A DNA stretch of 64,000 nt. Origin: Halarcobacter mediterraneus. GTDB lineage: Bacteria > Campylobacterota > Campylobacteria > Campylobacterales > Arcobacteraceae. Each line of letters opens with the position of its first letter. Position 1 is the stretch's first letter. A program made the translations under genes and the position numbers. The notes beneath the pieces are model-generated. The model was not told the DNA's origin. It made no database searches and saw only the letters and a program-made list of their open reading frames with translations. Shown here piece by piece: positions 16,497-24,682 of this stretch. The DNA lies in NCBI RefSeq assembly GCF_004116625.1, contig NZ_NXIE01000006.1, forward strand, positions 87,669-151,668, read 5' to 3'.

Positions 16497-18188
16497 ATGA
16501 ATAACATTAAGACAATAAAAATTGAACAAGTAAAAATTGGTGAGAGAGTAACTTCTTTAGATACAAAAACTGTGGAACTAATAAAAAAATCTATTAATGA
16601 AAATGGACAATATAATCCTATTTCATTAAATTTGATTGATGGTGAATATGTCCTTATTTCTGGTTATCATAGATTGATAGCTCATAAAGAATTAGGTCTT
16701 ACAGAAATTGAAGCTTCTGTTTATACAGATTTATCAAAAGAAAAAGTTGAGATAATTGAACTAGAAGAAAATATTATCAGAAAACATTTTGATCACTTTG
16801 AATTAGGAAAACTAATTGAAAAGTATGATAAGTTATGTTCAAACACTTCAAAAACAAAAAAGGCAAAAGCTAAAAATGAAGAGATTAAAGACAAAACTGG
16901 TGTACAACCAAGAGAAATTCAAAGGTCAAGAAAACTTTGGAATGAGTTATCTAAAAATAAATCTTTAATTGAACATTTAGAAACAAAAACAGAACCTTTA
17001 GTTAATGAGGATTTGAAAAAGCTTGCTTCTTTTTCAAAAGAAAATCAAGAGATAATTATAAATCTAACCAAAGATTTACTTAATAAAAAAACTTTAAAAA
17101 ATGCAATTCTTAAAGTAGAACATACAATTGAAGAGAAGATTGAACAGTCAAGGAAACAAAATCTAAGAAAACTTACTTCTAACGTATGTTTTAAGGGTGA
17201 TTCACTTGAAATCTTAAAGTCAATTCCTAAAAATCACTTTTCACATTGTATTACTGACATTCCTTATGGTATTTCAGTAAAAAAAGAAATGGGGAAAAAT
17301 ACAACTTCTTGTAAAAGTGAAGAATGGGATAAAGATATACCTCCTTTAGAGTTATTTAATGAGATATACAGAACACTAAAGCCTGGTGGTTTTTTTGTAA
17401 CTACATTTTCTCCAAGAAGCGATTTAATTTTAAATCTTCATGACAAACTTAAAGAAGTAGGTTTTAATATTAAGTTTAATCAACTTTATTGGGTTCATGA
17501 TCCAAATCTTCCAAGAAGTTATTGGATGGAAGATAAACAAAAAAGTAAAGTTAAAGAAGATGAAGATAATGTTGATAAATCTTCTAACTTTAAAGGTGAA
17601 AAGACACCTCATATAGCATCATCAGTTGAGCCAATTATTATTGTACAAAAACCTTTTGAAGATTTAATTTATGAGCATGCTACAAAAGCTCTTAATGATG
17701 ACACTTTATCAAAAGGGACAATTAATATAGAGGAAACTAAGGTTAATAACAAACAAGTTCAACAACTCATTTCTATTGAAGAAATAAATGAGTTTATTGG
17801 AAAAAGGTTTTCAATTAAAAATTGGAGCCAACAAATATTTGGTAATATGATTTTTACTTCTAAACCTAACGAAGAAAAAAATTATAATTACAAGGGTGAA
17901 GAAATTAAATCAAAGAATGTAAATTCTAAAAAGGCAAATGACCATGCAAGTGTAAAGCCAGTTGCACTATTTGCGTATTTACTAAAACTTTTTAACACAG
18001 ATAAGGATGGAATAATATTAGAACCTTTTGCTGGTTCAGGTACAACTCTTATTTCATCAAAACTTCTCAAAATGAATTATTTTGGGATAGAACAAGATGA
18101 TGGATATTATGAAATCATTAAACAGAGACTTATTCAAGATAAATCATATACAAATGATGATTTAAAATCTAACTTTTTTAACAACTAG
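16497..18188 (+). CDS. ParB-like domain fused to a DNA methyltransferase
   Basis: An N-terminal ParB/Srx-like domain (about 1-100) includes the signature ISGYHRLIAHKELG (about 54-67) and ELEENIIRK; a central helical region with a helix-turn-helix-like stretch follows; the C-terminal half is a class-beta amino-methyltransferase with motif IV TDIPYG (about 253-258) and, near the end, LEPFAGSGTT (about 508-517) and YFGIEQDD. It should methylate adenine or N4-cytosine. I choose the ATG at 16497, with AAAGGA six bases upstream, over a TTG at 16482. Such fusions are typical of phages and integrative elements, where they may modify the element's own DNA. Confidence 0.88.
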   Translation: MNNIKTIKIEQVKIGERVTSLDTKTVELIKKSINENGQYNPISLNLIDGEYVLISGYHRLIAHKELGLTEIEASVYTDLSKEKVEIIELEENIIRKHFDHFELGKLIEKYDKLCSNTSKTKKAKAKNEEIKDKTGVQPREIQRSRKLWNELSKNKSLIEHLETKTEPLVNEDLKKLASFSKENQEIIINLTKDLLNKKTLKNAILKVEHTIEEKIEQSRKQNLRKLTSNVCFKGDSLEILKSIPKNHFSHCITDIPYGISVKKEMGKNTTSCKSEEWDKDIPPLELFNEIYRTLKPGGFFVTTFSPRSDLILNLHDKLKEVGFNIKFNQLYWVHDPNLPRSYWMEDKQKSKVKEDEDNVDKSSNFKGEKTPHIASSVEPIIIVQKPFEDLIYEHATKALNDDTLSKGTINIEETKVNNKQVQQLISIEEINEFIGKRFSIKNWSQQIFGNMIFTSKPNEEKNYNYKGEEIKSKNVNSKKANDHASVKPVALFAYLLKLFNTDKDGIILEPFAGSGTTLISSKLLKMNYFGIEQDDGYYEIIKQRLIQDKSYTNDDLKSNFFNN

Positions 18189-18190
18189 TT

Positions 18191-18216
18191 TAGTAGTGGG
18201 ATATTTCCCACTACTA
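18191..18216 (+). terminator. hairpin after the ParB-methyltransferase gene
   Basis: TAGTAGTGGGA, TATT and TCCCACTACTA form a perfect 11-bp stem-loop three bases past the stop codon. No long T-run follows (CTTATTATC), so termination may be partial. It separates the methyltransferase pair from the Xis-like/integrase pair. Confidence 0.6.
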
Positions 18217-18251
18217 CTTATTATCATTCTCTATATAAAGGAGATATTACA

Positions 18252-18509
18252 ATGGAAGATAATTTTAAACAATCAGAATATCTAGCTTTAAAATCATTGG
18301 TATTAGAACTAAAAGAGATGATTAGTCTTATGATACCTCAAAAAGCAAGTGTTAGTTACTTATCTGAAACTACTGGAAAAAGTAGACAATCAATAAGACA
18401 ATTTCTTATAAATAATTTTGAACCTGAAGTTGATTATTGGGTTGATGGTGGTAAAATGTTTGCATCACAAAAGGCAGTAATTACTATTTTGAATAGGAGT
18501 TCAAAATGA
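18252..18509 (+). CDS. small DNA-binding protein, probable excisionase/recombination directionality factor
   Basis: Eighty-five residues with a helix-turn-helix (about 36-55: SVSYLSETTGKSRQSIRQFL) and a wing-like tail (YWVDGGKMFASQKAVITIL) like MerR/Xis winged helices. It has AAGGAGAT before the ATG and overlaps the integrase start by four bases (ATGA), the usual coupling of xis to int. It may also regulate the integrase. The Xis role is inferred from size, fold and position. Confidence 0.68.
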   Translation: MEDNFKQSEYLALKSLVLELKEMISLMIPQKASVSYLSETTGKSRQSIRQFLINNFEPEVDYWVDGGKMFASQKAVITILNRSSK

Positions 18510-19675
18510 GTAATATTAGAATAAAAGGTGATGGGGTCTTTAAAATTAGAAAAAATGTTATCTATGTTCATGGTTCTATAAATGGCAAATTTCATAGAAA
18601 ATCTACAGGTAAAAAATTAACTCCTGCAACTAAACAATGGATGAAAAAAGCAAATCCATTAGATGTGTTATCAAAGTTATTAGATACAGATAGAAATGAA
18701 GTCACTACAAATAACTTTGAAAAATTTGGATATATGATACTAGAAGTCACAAGTTCGAGAAGACAACAAGCTAGTCAAAATGAACTTGAAGGACTTTTTA
18801 AAAATAGAGTTCTACCAAGTTTTAAAGGTTTAAAAATAGAGGACATAAAGCCTCTTGATATTGTTAATTTACTTGAGAAACAAAAAAAAGAAGTTTGTAA
18901 CGATAGAGTTAAAAGAATAAAGAATCTTTTAAACATAATTTTTGATTATGCCTATGATAATGAGTTAATCGAAAGAAATCCAGTACAAACTAGAAGTGTC
19001 AAAGCTGTTGATTTATCTTATAATCCTAAAAAAACTGAGGCATACTCTACTGAAGAAATAAGAGTTATACTAAAAAATGCAAAAGGTTGGTTCAAAATAT
19101 TTTTAGAACTATCTTTCAAGTTAGGATTAAGAACGGGGGAATGTATGGCTTTAAAATGGAATGATATAAATTTTGAAACTGAAAAATTATCACTTCAAAG
19201 AAGTATTACAAGAGGTGTTATTACAGAACAGAATGAAAATTCAACAAGTAATAAAAACCATTTTAGAACTATTCAACTATTGCCAGATTTAGTAAAGTTA
19301 TTAAAAATTTACTATGAAGTTAGACCGTCAAATGAATGGCTATTTATCAATAAAGATGGTAGATATTACAGAGAATCAAAAACTATAGTTGATTATCATT
19401 TAAAACCGTTACTAAAAAGCATAGGAGTGAAATATAAAACTCTATATGCAACAAGAAGGTCATATGCATCTGTAATGAGTTTTGGAGGTGAAAACCTTGA
19501 AGATATCCAAAAAATTATGGGACATTCAAAAGGTTCAAGGATAACAGAAAAACATTATATCGACCCTAGAATACTAAAACTAGAACACGATAAATTAAAT
19601 GCACAAAAACAACAAGAAATATTTAATATGATGGTTGAAGTTGAGGATAAAGTTTCTCAATCAAAACCAGCATAG
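18506..19675 (+). CDS. tyrosine recombinase/integrase
   Basis: The 389-residue protein has an N-terminal arm/core-binding region (to about 165) and a catalytic domain with Arg209 in LGLRTGE, a Lys near 250, Arg317 in YATRRSY (replacing the common HxLR), His340 in IMGHS, and the nucleophile Tyr351 in EKHYID. It should recombine the element with the 3' part of a tRNA-Leu gene, whose fragment lies 58 bases downstream. The gene reads towards the attachment site. Confidence 0.95.
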   Translation: MSNIRIKGDGVFKIRKNVIYVHGSINGKFHRKSTGKKLTPATKQWMKKANPLDVLSKLLDTDRNEVTTNNFEKFGYMILEVTSSRRQQASQNELEGLFKNRVLPSFKGLKIEDIKPLDIVNLLEKQKKEVCNDRVKRIKNLLNIIFDYAYDNELIERNPVQTRSVKAVDLSYNPKKTEAYSTEEIRVILKNAKGWFKIFLELSFKLGLRTGECMALKWNDINFETEKLSLQRSITRGVITEQNENSTSNKNHFRTIQLLPDLVKLLKIYYEVRPSNEWLFINKDGRYYRESKTIVDYHLKPLLKSIGVKYKTLYATRRSYASVMSFGGENLEDIQKIMGHSKGSRITEKHYIDPRILKLEHDKLNAQKQQEIFNMMVEVEDKVSQSKPA

Positions 19676-19676
19676 T

Positions 19677-19701
19677 CTACTGCACACATATTGCACAGTA
19701 G
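19677..19701. repeat. palindromic double repeat next to the attachment site
   Basis: CTACTGCACA and TGCACAGTAG flank CATAT: outer arms CTACTG/CAGTAG are inverted, while TGCACA occurs twice as a direct repeat. It begins directly after the integrase stop codon and 33 bases before the tRNA fragment, suitable for an integrase or Xis arm site. Confidence 0.5.
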
Positions 19702-19733
19702 TTGGTTGAGTTCCTATTTTAAGGGAAATACCT

Positions 19734-19791
19734 CCACCTTGAGGGGGTAGTGCTTTCGGGTGTATGGGTTCAAATCCCATCGGTCGCACCA
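19734..19791 (+). tRNA. 3' fragment of tRNA-Leu(GAG), attachment site (attR)
   Basis: The sequence contains the anticodon loop TTGAGGG (anticodon GAG), the anticodon 3' stem GGTAG, a long variable arm, the T arm ATGGG-TTCAAAT-CCCAT, the acceptor 3' strand CGGTCGC, and ACCA. It aligns well with bacterial tRNA-Leu(GAG) 3' halves. The 5' half is missing: no GCGACCG acceptor strand or D arm precedes it, and the 5' anticodon stem CCACC does not fully pair with GGTAG. This is the displaced tRNA 3' end left at the far side of an element integrated in the tRNA gene. Confidence 0.88.
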
Positions 19792-19914
19792 TAATTTTAT
19801 ATTTCTTTATTTTAATCTTAATTCTCATCATTTAATTATTAATAAAACACCCTATTTGCTTATAAGTAAAAATAAGATATTCTAGTATTATATTATCTAA
19901 GTCTGGGGAGAATT

Positions 19915-22900
19915 ATGAAATATAGTAATATTTTTATAAAGTATATTTTTGTCTTTATTTTATTTGTCTCTTCACTATTTGCCACAAAGCTTGAAAATAT
20001 GAGTCTTAGACTCCAATGGAAACATCAATTTGAGTTTGCAGGTTTTTATGCTGCAAAAGAGCTTGGATATTATAAAGAAGCTGGTATAAATCTTGATATT
20101 TTAGAGTATGATTCAAATATTGATATCTTTGAAGAAATAGTTAACAACAAAGTAGACTTTGCTATTTGGGGTAGTGGTGTTATTGAAAAAGCTATGAATG
20201 GCGAATCTATAGTCTTACTTGCAAACTATTTTAAAAGATCTCCCCTTGCAATAATTACAAATCCAGACATCAGATTTCCCTCAGAACTAAAAGGCAAAAG
20301 TCTGATGATTGCAAAAAAAGACCATGAAAGTGCAAACTATCATCAAATGTTTAAATTCTTTGATATGAACATGAATGATATGAAGTTAATACCTTCTAGT
20401 TTTAATATTCAAGATTTTATTGATAAAAAAATAGATGCTTACTCTTCATTTTTAACAAATGAAATTTATCTTCTTCAAGAAAAAGGTATCCAATATAATA
20501 TTTTAGACCCAAGTAATTATGGGGTTGAACTTTATGATGTAAATCTTTTCACTTCAAAAAAAGTTTTAAAAGAAAATCCTGAACTAGTAAAAAAATTTAT
20601 TGAAGCTACAAATAAAGGTTGGGATTATGCTTTAAAAAATAAAGAAGAATTAGTAAATCTAATCTTAGAAAAATATAATACTCAAAATAAAACAAAAAAT
20701 CATCTTCTATATGAAGCAAAAGAAACAACTCGAATGATGCTTCCAAAAACTTATCCTATAGGAAGTATTGATTTAAAAAAAGTTGAAAGAATTGGTTCTG
20801 TATTTGTGGAAATGGGGATGAGTGAACCTTTTCATAACTATAAATCTATTGTGTATATTGAAAATAAACCACAAATAAATCTTACAAAACAAGAACTAAA
20901 CTATATTAAAAACAATAAGTCTATTCCTATTTCTGTTATGAAAGATTTTTATCCTTTCTCTGCAAAGTTAGATGGGAAATACCTTGGTTTTGTTAATGAC
21001 TTAATTGATTTACTAAGTAAAAAAACAGGTTTAAAATTTGAGAAAAAAACAGGAGAATGGGTAGAAAACCTTAATAAATTTAGGAATAAAGAATCTTTTG
21101 TAATAGCTGATATTTCATATAAAAAAGAAAGGGAACCTTTTACTTTATTTACTGAACCTTATTATCAAATTCCTACTTTGATTTTTGTAAGAAATGATTT
21201 TAAAAACTACAAAGGAATAGAGAGTTTAAAAGGTAAAAAAATAGGAATTCAAAAAGATATTTTTTATGCAAAAGAGATGTCAGAACTTGAAGAAGTGGAA
21301 CTTTTTATAAATGAAAGTATAGAAGAGATGGCAAAAGCTTTAAGTTATGGTCAAATTGATGCAGCAATTATGAATCTACTTACAATGAATCACTACATTA
21401 TAAAAAATAGTTTAATTAATATAAAAGCCATAGATGAATTAACACTTCCTACTGTAAATAAGGAGGATTTACGATTTGGAGTAAATCCTGATAAACCTAT
21501 ACTTTTCAGTATTATTCAAAAAGGCTTAGCTTCAATTTCCCATAAAGAATGGAATAAAATTACACATAACTGGATTGGTATTCAACAAATATATCAAAAC
21601 TCTAATATGTCTTTATTAGAAGAAAAAACTGTAAAAGAACCCTCAATAACTAAGCAAAAAGAGTTAACTAATAAAGAATTAATAAACCTTACAAAAAAAG
21701 AAGAAAATTATCTAAAAAACAAAACATTGAAAATGTGTGTTGCTCCAAACTGGATGCCCTTTGGAGCTCTTGATGAAAATAATAATTTTGAAGGTTTTGG
21801 AGCTGATATTAATAAGATAATTGCAAAAAAACTTAATAAAGAGATAATTATTACAAATAGTAAAAGTTGGCAAGAATCTTTAGAAAAAGCAAAAAATAAA
21901 GAGTGTGATATTTTATCTCTAGTAAAAAATACAAAAGATAGAAGAAAGTATTTAAAATTTACGCAAGAATTAATTTTTTTACCTTATGTTGTCGTATCAA
22001 AAAAAGAAAACTTATTTATAGATGATTTCAATGAAATAAAAAATAAAAAATTTGCTATTGTAAAAGGCTATTCAGCAGAAAATGATTTAAAACAATTATA
22101 TCCAGAAGCTAAAATATTAATAGTAAAAAGTGCTAAAGAAGCCTTAGAGAAAGTTCAAAAAGGGGAAGTATTTGGATATATAGATGCAACTGCTGCCATA
22201 GGATACGCTATGGAAAAATATGGTTTTTATGATTTAAAAATTATTTCAAAGCTTCCTATAGGATATAATCTTTCTTTTGGTGTAAATAAAGATGATACTG
22301 TTTTATTTAATATTTTTAAAAAAGTTGTAACTGATATAGATAAAAAGAAAGTTGCTCAAATATATAAAAAATGGGTAGCATTAAAACAAGAAAAAGTTGT
22401 AGACTACTCTTTGATTTGGAAGATTATTGGTATTACACTATTTATTATCCTTATTATTAGTTACTGGAATACAAAACTTATTTTTGCAAAAAAAGAGATA
22501 GAAAAAAGTAATAAACTTCTGGAGAAAGCAAAACTAGATATTGAAAAAAAGAATAAAGAACTTGAACAATTAGCAACAACAGATAAACTAACAGGAATTT
22601 ATAATAGAGCTAAGCTTGATGAACTTTTGCAAAATGAAATAAATAGAAGTGAAAGATTCAATCATAATTTTGGTCTATGTATTTTAGATATAGATTTTTT
22701 CAAAAAAGTAAATGATACTTTTGGACATCAAGTTGGAGATAAGGTCTTAATAGAGTTTTCTAATATTTTAAAAAATCATACAAGAAAAACAGATATTATA
22801 GGCAGATGGGGAGGAGAAGAATTTATACTTATAATTCCAGAAGCTAAACAAGAAGGGATAAGCAAATTAATTGAACACTTAAAAAGTATAATAGAAAATA

Positions 22901-23049
22901 CTCACTTTTGTAAAGTAGGTAAAAAAACTGCAAGTTTTGGTTTAACTTTTTATATAAAAAATGATACAAGTGAGTCTATGTTAAAACGTGCTGATGACGC
23001 TTTATATCAAGCTAAGAATAAAGGAAGAAATAGAATAGTTCAAATATAA
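19915..23049 (+). CDS. multi-sensor diguanylate cyclase (NMT1 + two SBP_bac_3 + GGDEF)
   Basis: The 1044-residue protein has a signal/anchor segment, an NMT1/THI5-like binding domain (about 25-300; starts LRLQWKHQFEFAGFYAA), two successive SBP_bac_3 domains (about 320-555 and 600-830), a membrane helix (about 845-862), a coiled coil, and a GGDEF domain (about 890-1044) with GRWGGEEF, so it should make cyclic-di-GMP in response to periplasmic ligands. The second SBP module plus membrane helix closely resembles the sensor of the hybrid kinase at 54045. It is preceded by GGGGAGAAT and is the first intact chromosomal gene right of the attachment site. Confidence 0.9.
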   Translation: MKYSNIFIKYIFVFILFVSSLFATKLENMSLRLQWKHQFEFAGFYAAKELGYYKEAGINLDILEYDSNIDIFEEIVNNKVDFAIWGSGVIEKAMNGESIVLLANYFKRSPLAIITNPDIRFPSELKGKSLMIAKKDHESANYHQMFKFFDMNMNDMKLIPSSFNIQDFIDKKIDAYSSFLTNEIYLLQEKGIQYNILDPSNYGVELYDVNLFTSKKVLKENPELVKKFIEATNKGWDYALKNKEELVNLILEKYNTQNKTKNHLLYEAKETTRMMLPKTYPIGSIDLKKVERIGSVFVEMGMSEPFHNYKSIVYIENKPQINLTKQELNYIKNNKSIPISVMKDFYPFSAKLDGKYLGFVNDLIDLLSKKTGLKFEKKTGEWVENLNKFRNKESFVIADISYKKEREPFTLFTEPYYQIPTLIFVRNDFKNYKGIESLKGKKIGIQKDIFYAKEMSELEEVELFINESIEEMAKALSYGQIDAAIMNLLTMNHYIIKNSLINIKAIDELTLPTVNKEDLRFGVNPDKPILFSIIQKGLASISHKEWNKITHNWIGIQQIYQNSNMSLLEEKTVKEPSITKQKELTNKELINLTKKEENYLKNKTLKMCVAPNWMPFGALDENNNFEGFGADINKIIAKKLNKEIIITNSKSWQESLEKAKNKECDILSLVKNTKDRRKYLKFTQELIFLPYVVVSKKENLFIDDFNEIKNKKFAIVKGYSAENDLKQLYPEAKILIVKSAKEALEKVQKGEVFGYIDATAAIGYAMEKYGFYDLKIISKLPIGYNLSFGVNKDDTVLFNIFKKVVTDIDKKKVAQIYKKWVALKQEKVVDYSLIWKIIGITLFIILIISYWNTKLIFAKKEIEKSNKLLEKAKLDIEKKNKELEQLATTDKLTGIYNRAKLDELLQNEINRSERFNHNFGLCILDIDFFKKVNDTFGHQVGDKVLIEFSNILKNHTRKTDIIGRWGGEEFILIIPEAKQEGISKLIEHLKSIIENTHFCKVGKKTASFGLTFYIKNDTSESMLKRADDALYQAKNKGRNRIVQI

Positions 23050-23051
23050 GA

Positions 23052-24212
23052 TTATTCATGAATAACAATTCTATCTCTACCATCTTGTTTTGCTTGATAT
23101 AAAGCATCATCAGCTAGTCTAAAAGCTTCTTTAAAACTTTTTGATTTATGAGGTTCCAAATTAATACCCATGGATACGGTAACTTTTATTTTTTTATTTT
23201 TTAAAACATTAAAAGTATTATTTCTTACTTTATTAAATATTCTATTTATTGCACTTAAGTTATTATCTTCATCTGTATATTGTTTTTTAGATAAAATTAT
23301 AAACTCTTCCCCACCATATCTTATAATAATATCATCTTTTAATCGTATAGATTCTAACATTATTGACCCAACTTCTTTTAAAATTAAATCTCCAACTTGA
23401 TGTCCAAAAGTATCATTGATTTTTTTAAAATAATCAATATCCAAAACAGCTAAAGTATAGTCTTCTAGATTAATTTTATTTTCATTTCTTTGTAGATAAT
23501 TACGATTATATACATTTGTTAATGAATCAACATAAGCTATTTTATTAATTGAATAATATTTAATTGTTTGTATTATTAAAATAAGAATGAAAAAGATAAT
23601 CCCTATATTTATGGCAATAATTATATCTTTAACTAAAATAATAACCTCATTAATATCTTTAGCTTTATCTATAGAAAAGTCTAAAACAAGTAATAATTCT
23701 ACTTCATTATTATTTAAAATTGGTTCAATAAAAGTAACAGATAATTGATGAAGTAATGGTTGCTTAATCAAAACTGTTTTTTTACTAATGTAAACATCAT
23801 CCCATTTTGAACTTTCCACATCAAACTTCTGATTTATAAATGCTTTTTCACCTTTTTTTGCACCATCTGCTAAAAATCTATATATGCCTTTTTCATCTTT
23901 ATAAAGTAAATATACATATTTGATATTATTAGTTATTAAAAGAGAGATTTCATCTTCAATATCTTTTTGTAAAGAAGTTGATTTTTTTATTTTATTAATA
24001 TAATTAGAAGAGTCATTTAGTTTACTAGCAATTGATTTTGATGTATTTTTAACTATCTGAATAATATCTACTGTAGCAATTTCAAAAACTTTTTTTTCAA
24101 AATTATTCTCAAATTTATTAACTGAAGAAAGAATAAAAAAAAGTAATATTGAGATAAATGAAAAAATAAATATTAAAAAAAATCTATTAGAGAAAATACT
24201 TTTAAACATCAC
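23052..24212 (-). CDS. membrane diguanylate cyclase, last gene of TonB-YfiR operon
   Basis: The 386-residue protein has a membrane helix (about 8-28), a periplasmic sensor (about 30-190), a second helix (about 198-218) and a GGDEF domain with RYGGEEF and a regular NDTFGHQVGD substrate region. Its ATG overlaps the stop of the YfiR-like gene (ATGA). In the Pseudomonas Yfi system, periplasmic YfiR represses the cyclase YfiN; the same pairing is likely here, with the cyclase periplasmic domain as the target. The gene converges on the large cyclase, two bases apart. Confidence 0.88.
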   Translation of the reverse strand: MMFKSIFSNRFFLIFIFSFISILLFFILSSVNKFENNFEKKVFEIATVDIIQIVKNTSKSIASKLNDSSNYINKIKKSTSLQKDIEDEISLLITNNIKYVYLLYKDEKGIYRFLADGAKKGEKAFINQKFDVESSKWDDVYISKKTVLIKQPLLHQLSVTFIEPILNNNEVELLLVLDFSIDKAKDINEVIILVKDIIIAINIGIIFFILILIIQTIKYYSINKIAYVDSLTNVYNRNYLQRNENKINLEDYTLAVLDIDYFKKINDTFGHQVGDLILKEVGSIMLESIRLKDDIIIRYGGEEFIILSKKQYTDEDNNLSAINRIFNKVRNNTFNVLKNKKIKVTVSMGINLEPHKSKSFKEAFRLADDALYQAKQDGRDRIVIHE

Positions 24213-24682
24213 TATAAGTCCTCAATATATCGTTCATATTCTCTAGGTAAATAAATATTTTTTTGAGATAACCTACTTTTTACTAAAACTATATTAGGTC
24301 TACTTTTACTCCAAAAAAAAGCACCTAGAAAGGTTTTGTCAGATAGTAGCTTTTTATAATTATTTGTCAAGATATAAGAATTTTTACCTTTTTTCTGACA
24401 TTTATGCGATTTTGAATACTTAACAAATACAAAGTTTGCTTCAGAACAAAGCTTTGTAACTTTGACAAAAGAAGAGTAAACTTTATAATCTAAAGATTTC
24501 ATCCCTGGTATATATAATATTACTGGTTTGTTAACTAAAATATCTTTTGCTATCTTTACAACAATTTTTGCCTCTAATTCTGTTTCTTTTTGATATTTAT
24601 CTAAAAGATAAGTATAATTATCTGCTTTTATGAAACAAACCATAAAGCTTATTATCAATAAATACCTAATCAAAACAGCCAC
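24212..24682 (-). CDS. YfiR-like periplasmic regulator
   Basis: A 156-residue protein with a signal peptide and the YfiR/DUF4154 C-terminal pattern: FFWSKSRPNIVLVKSRL followed by a closing Leu/Tyr-rich helix. YfiR proteins bind and inhibit a partner diguanylate cyclase in the periplasm. The start is GTG at 24682, overlapping the TonB receptor gene by 13 bases; a TTG at 24673 is an alternative. Cys79 and Cys94 could form the redox disulfide known in YfiR, though the pairing is not shown by sequence. Confidence 0.78.
   Translation of the reverse strand: MAVLIRYLLIISFMVCFIKADNYTYLLDKYQKETELEAKIVVKIAKDILVNKPVILYIPGMKSLDYKVYSSFVKVTKLCSEANFVFVKYSKSHKCQKKGKNSYILTNNYKKLLSDKTFLGAFFWSKSRPNIVLVKSRLSQKNIYLPREYERYIEDL

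Noticed and set aside
19677..19733. A complete tRNA gene using this stretch as its 5' half.
   Set aside because: No acceptor strand complementary to CGGTCGC and no D arm are present, so only a 3' fragment exists.
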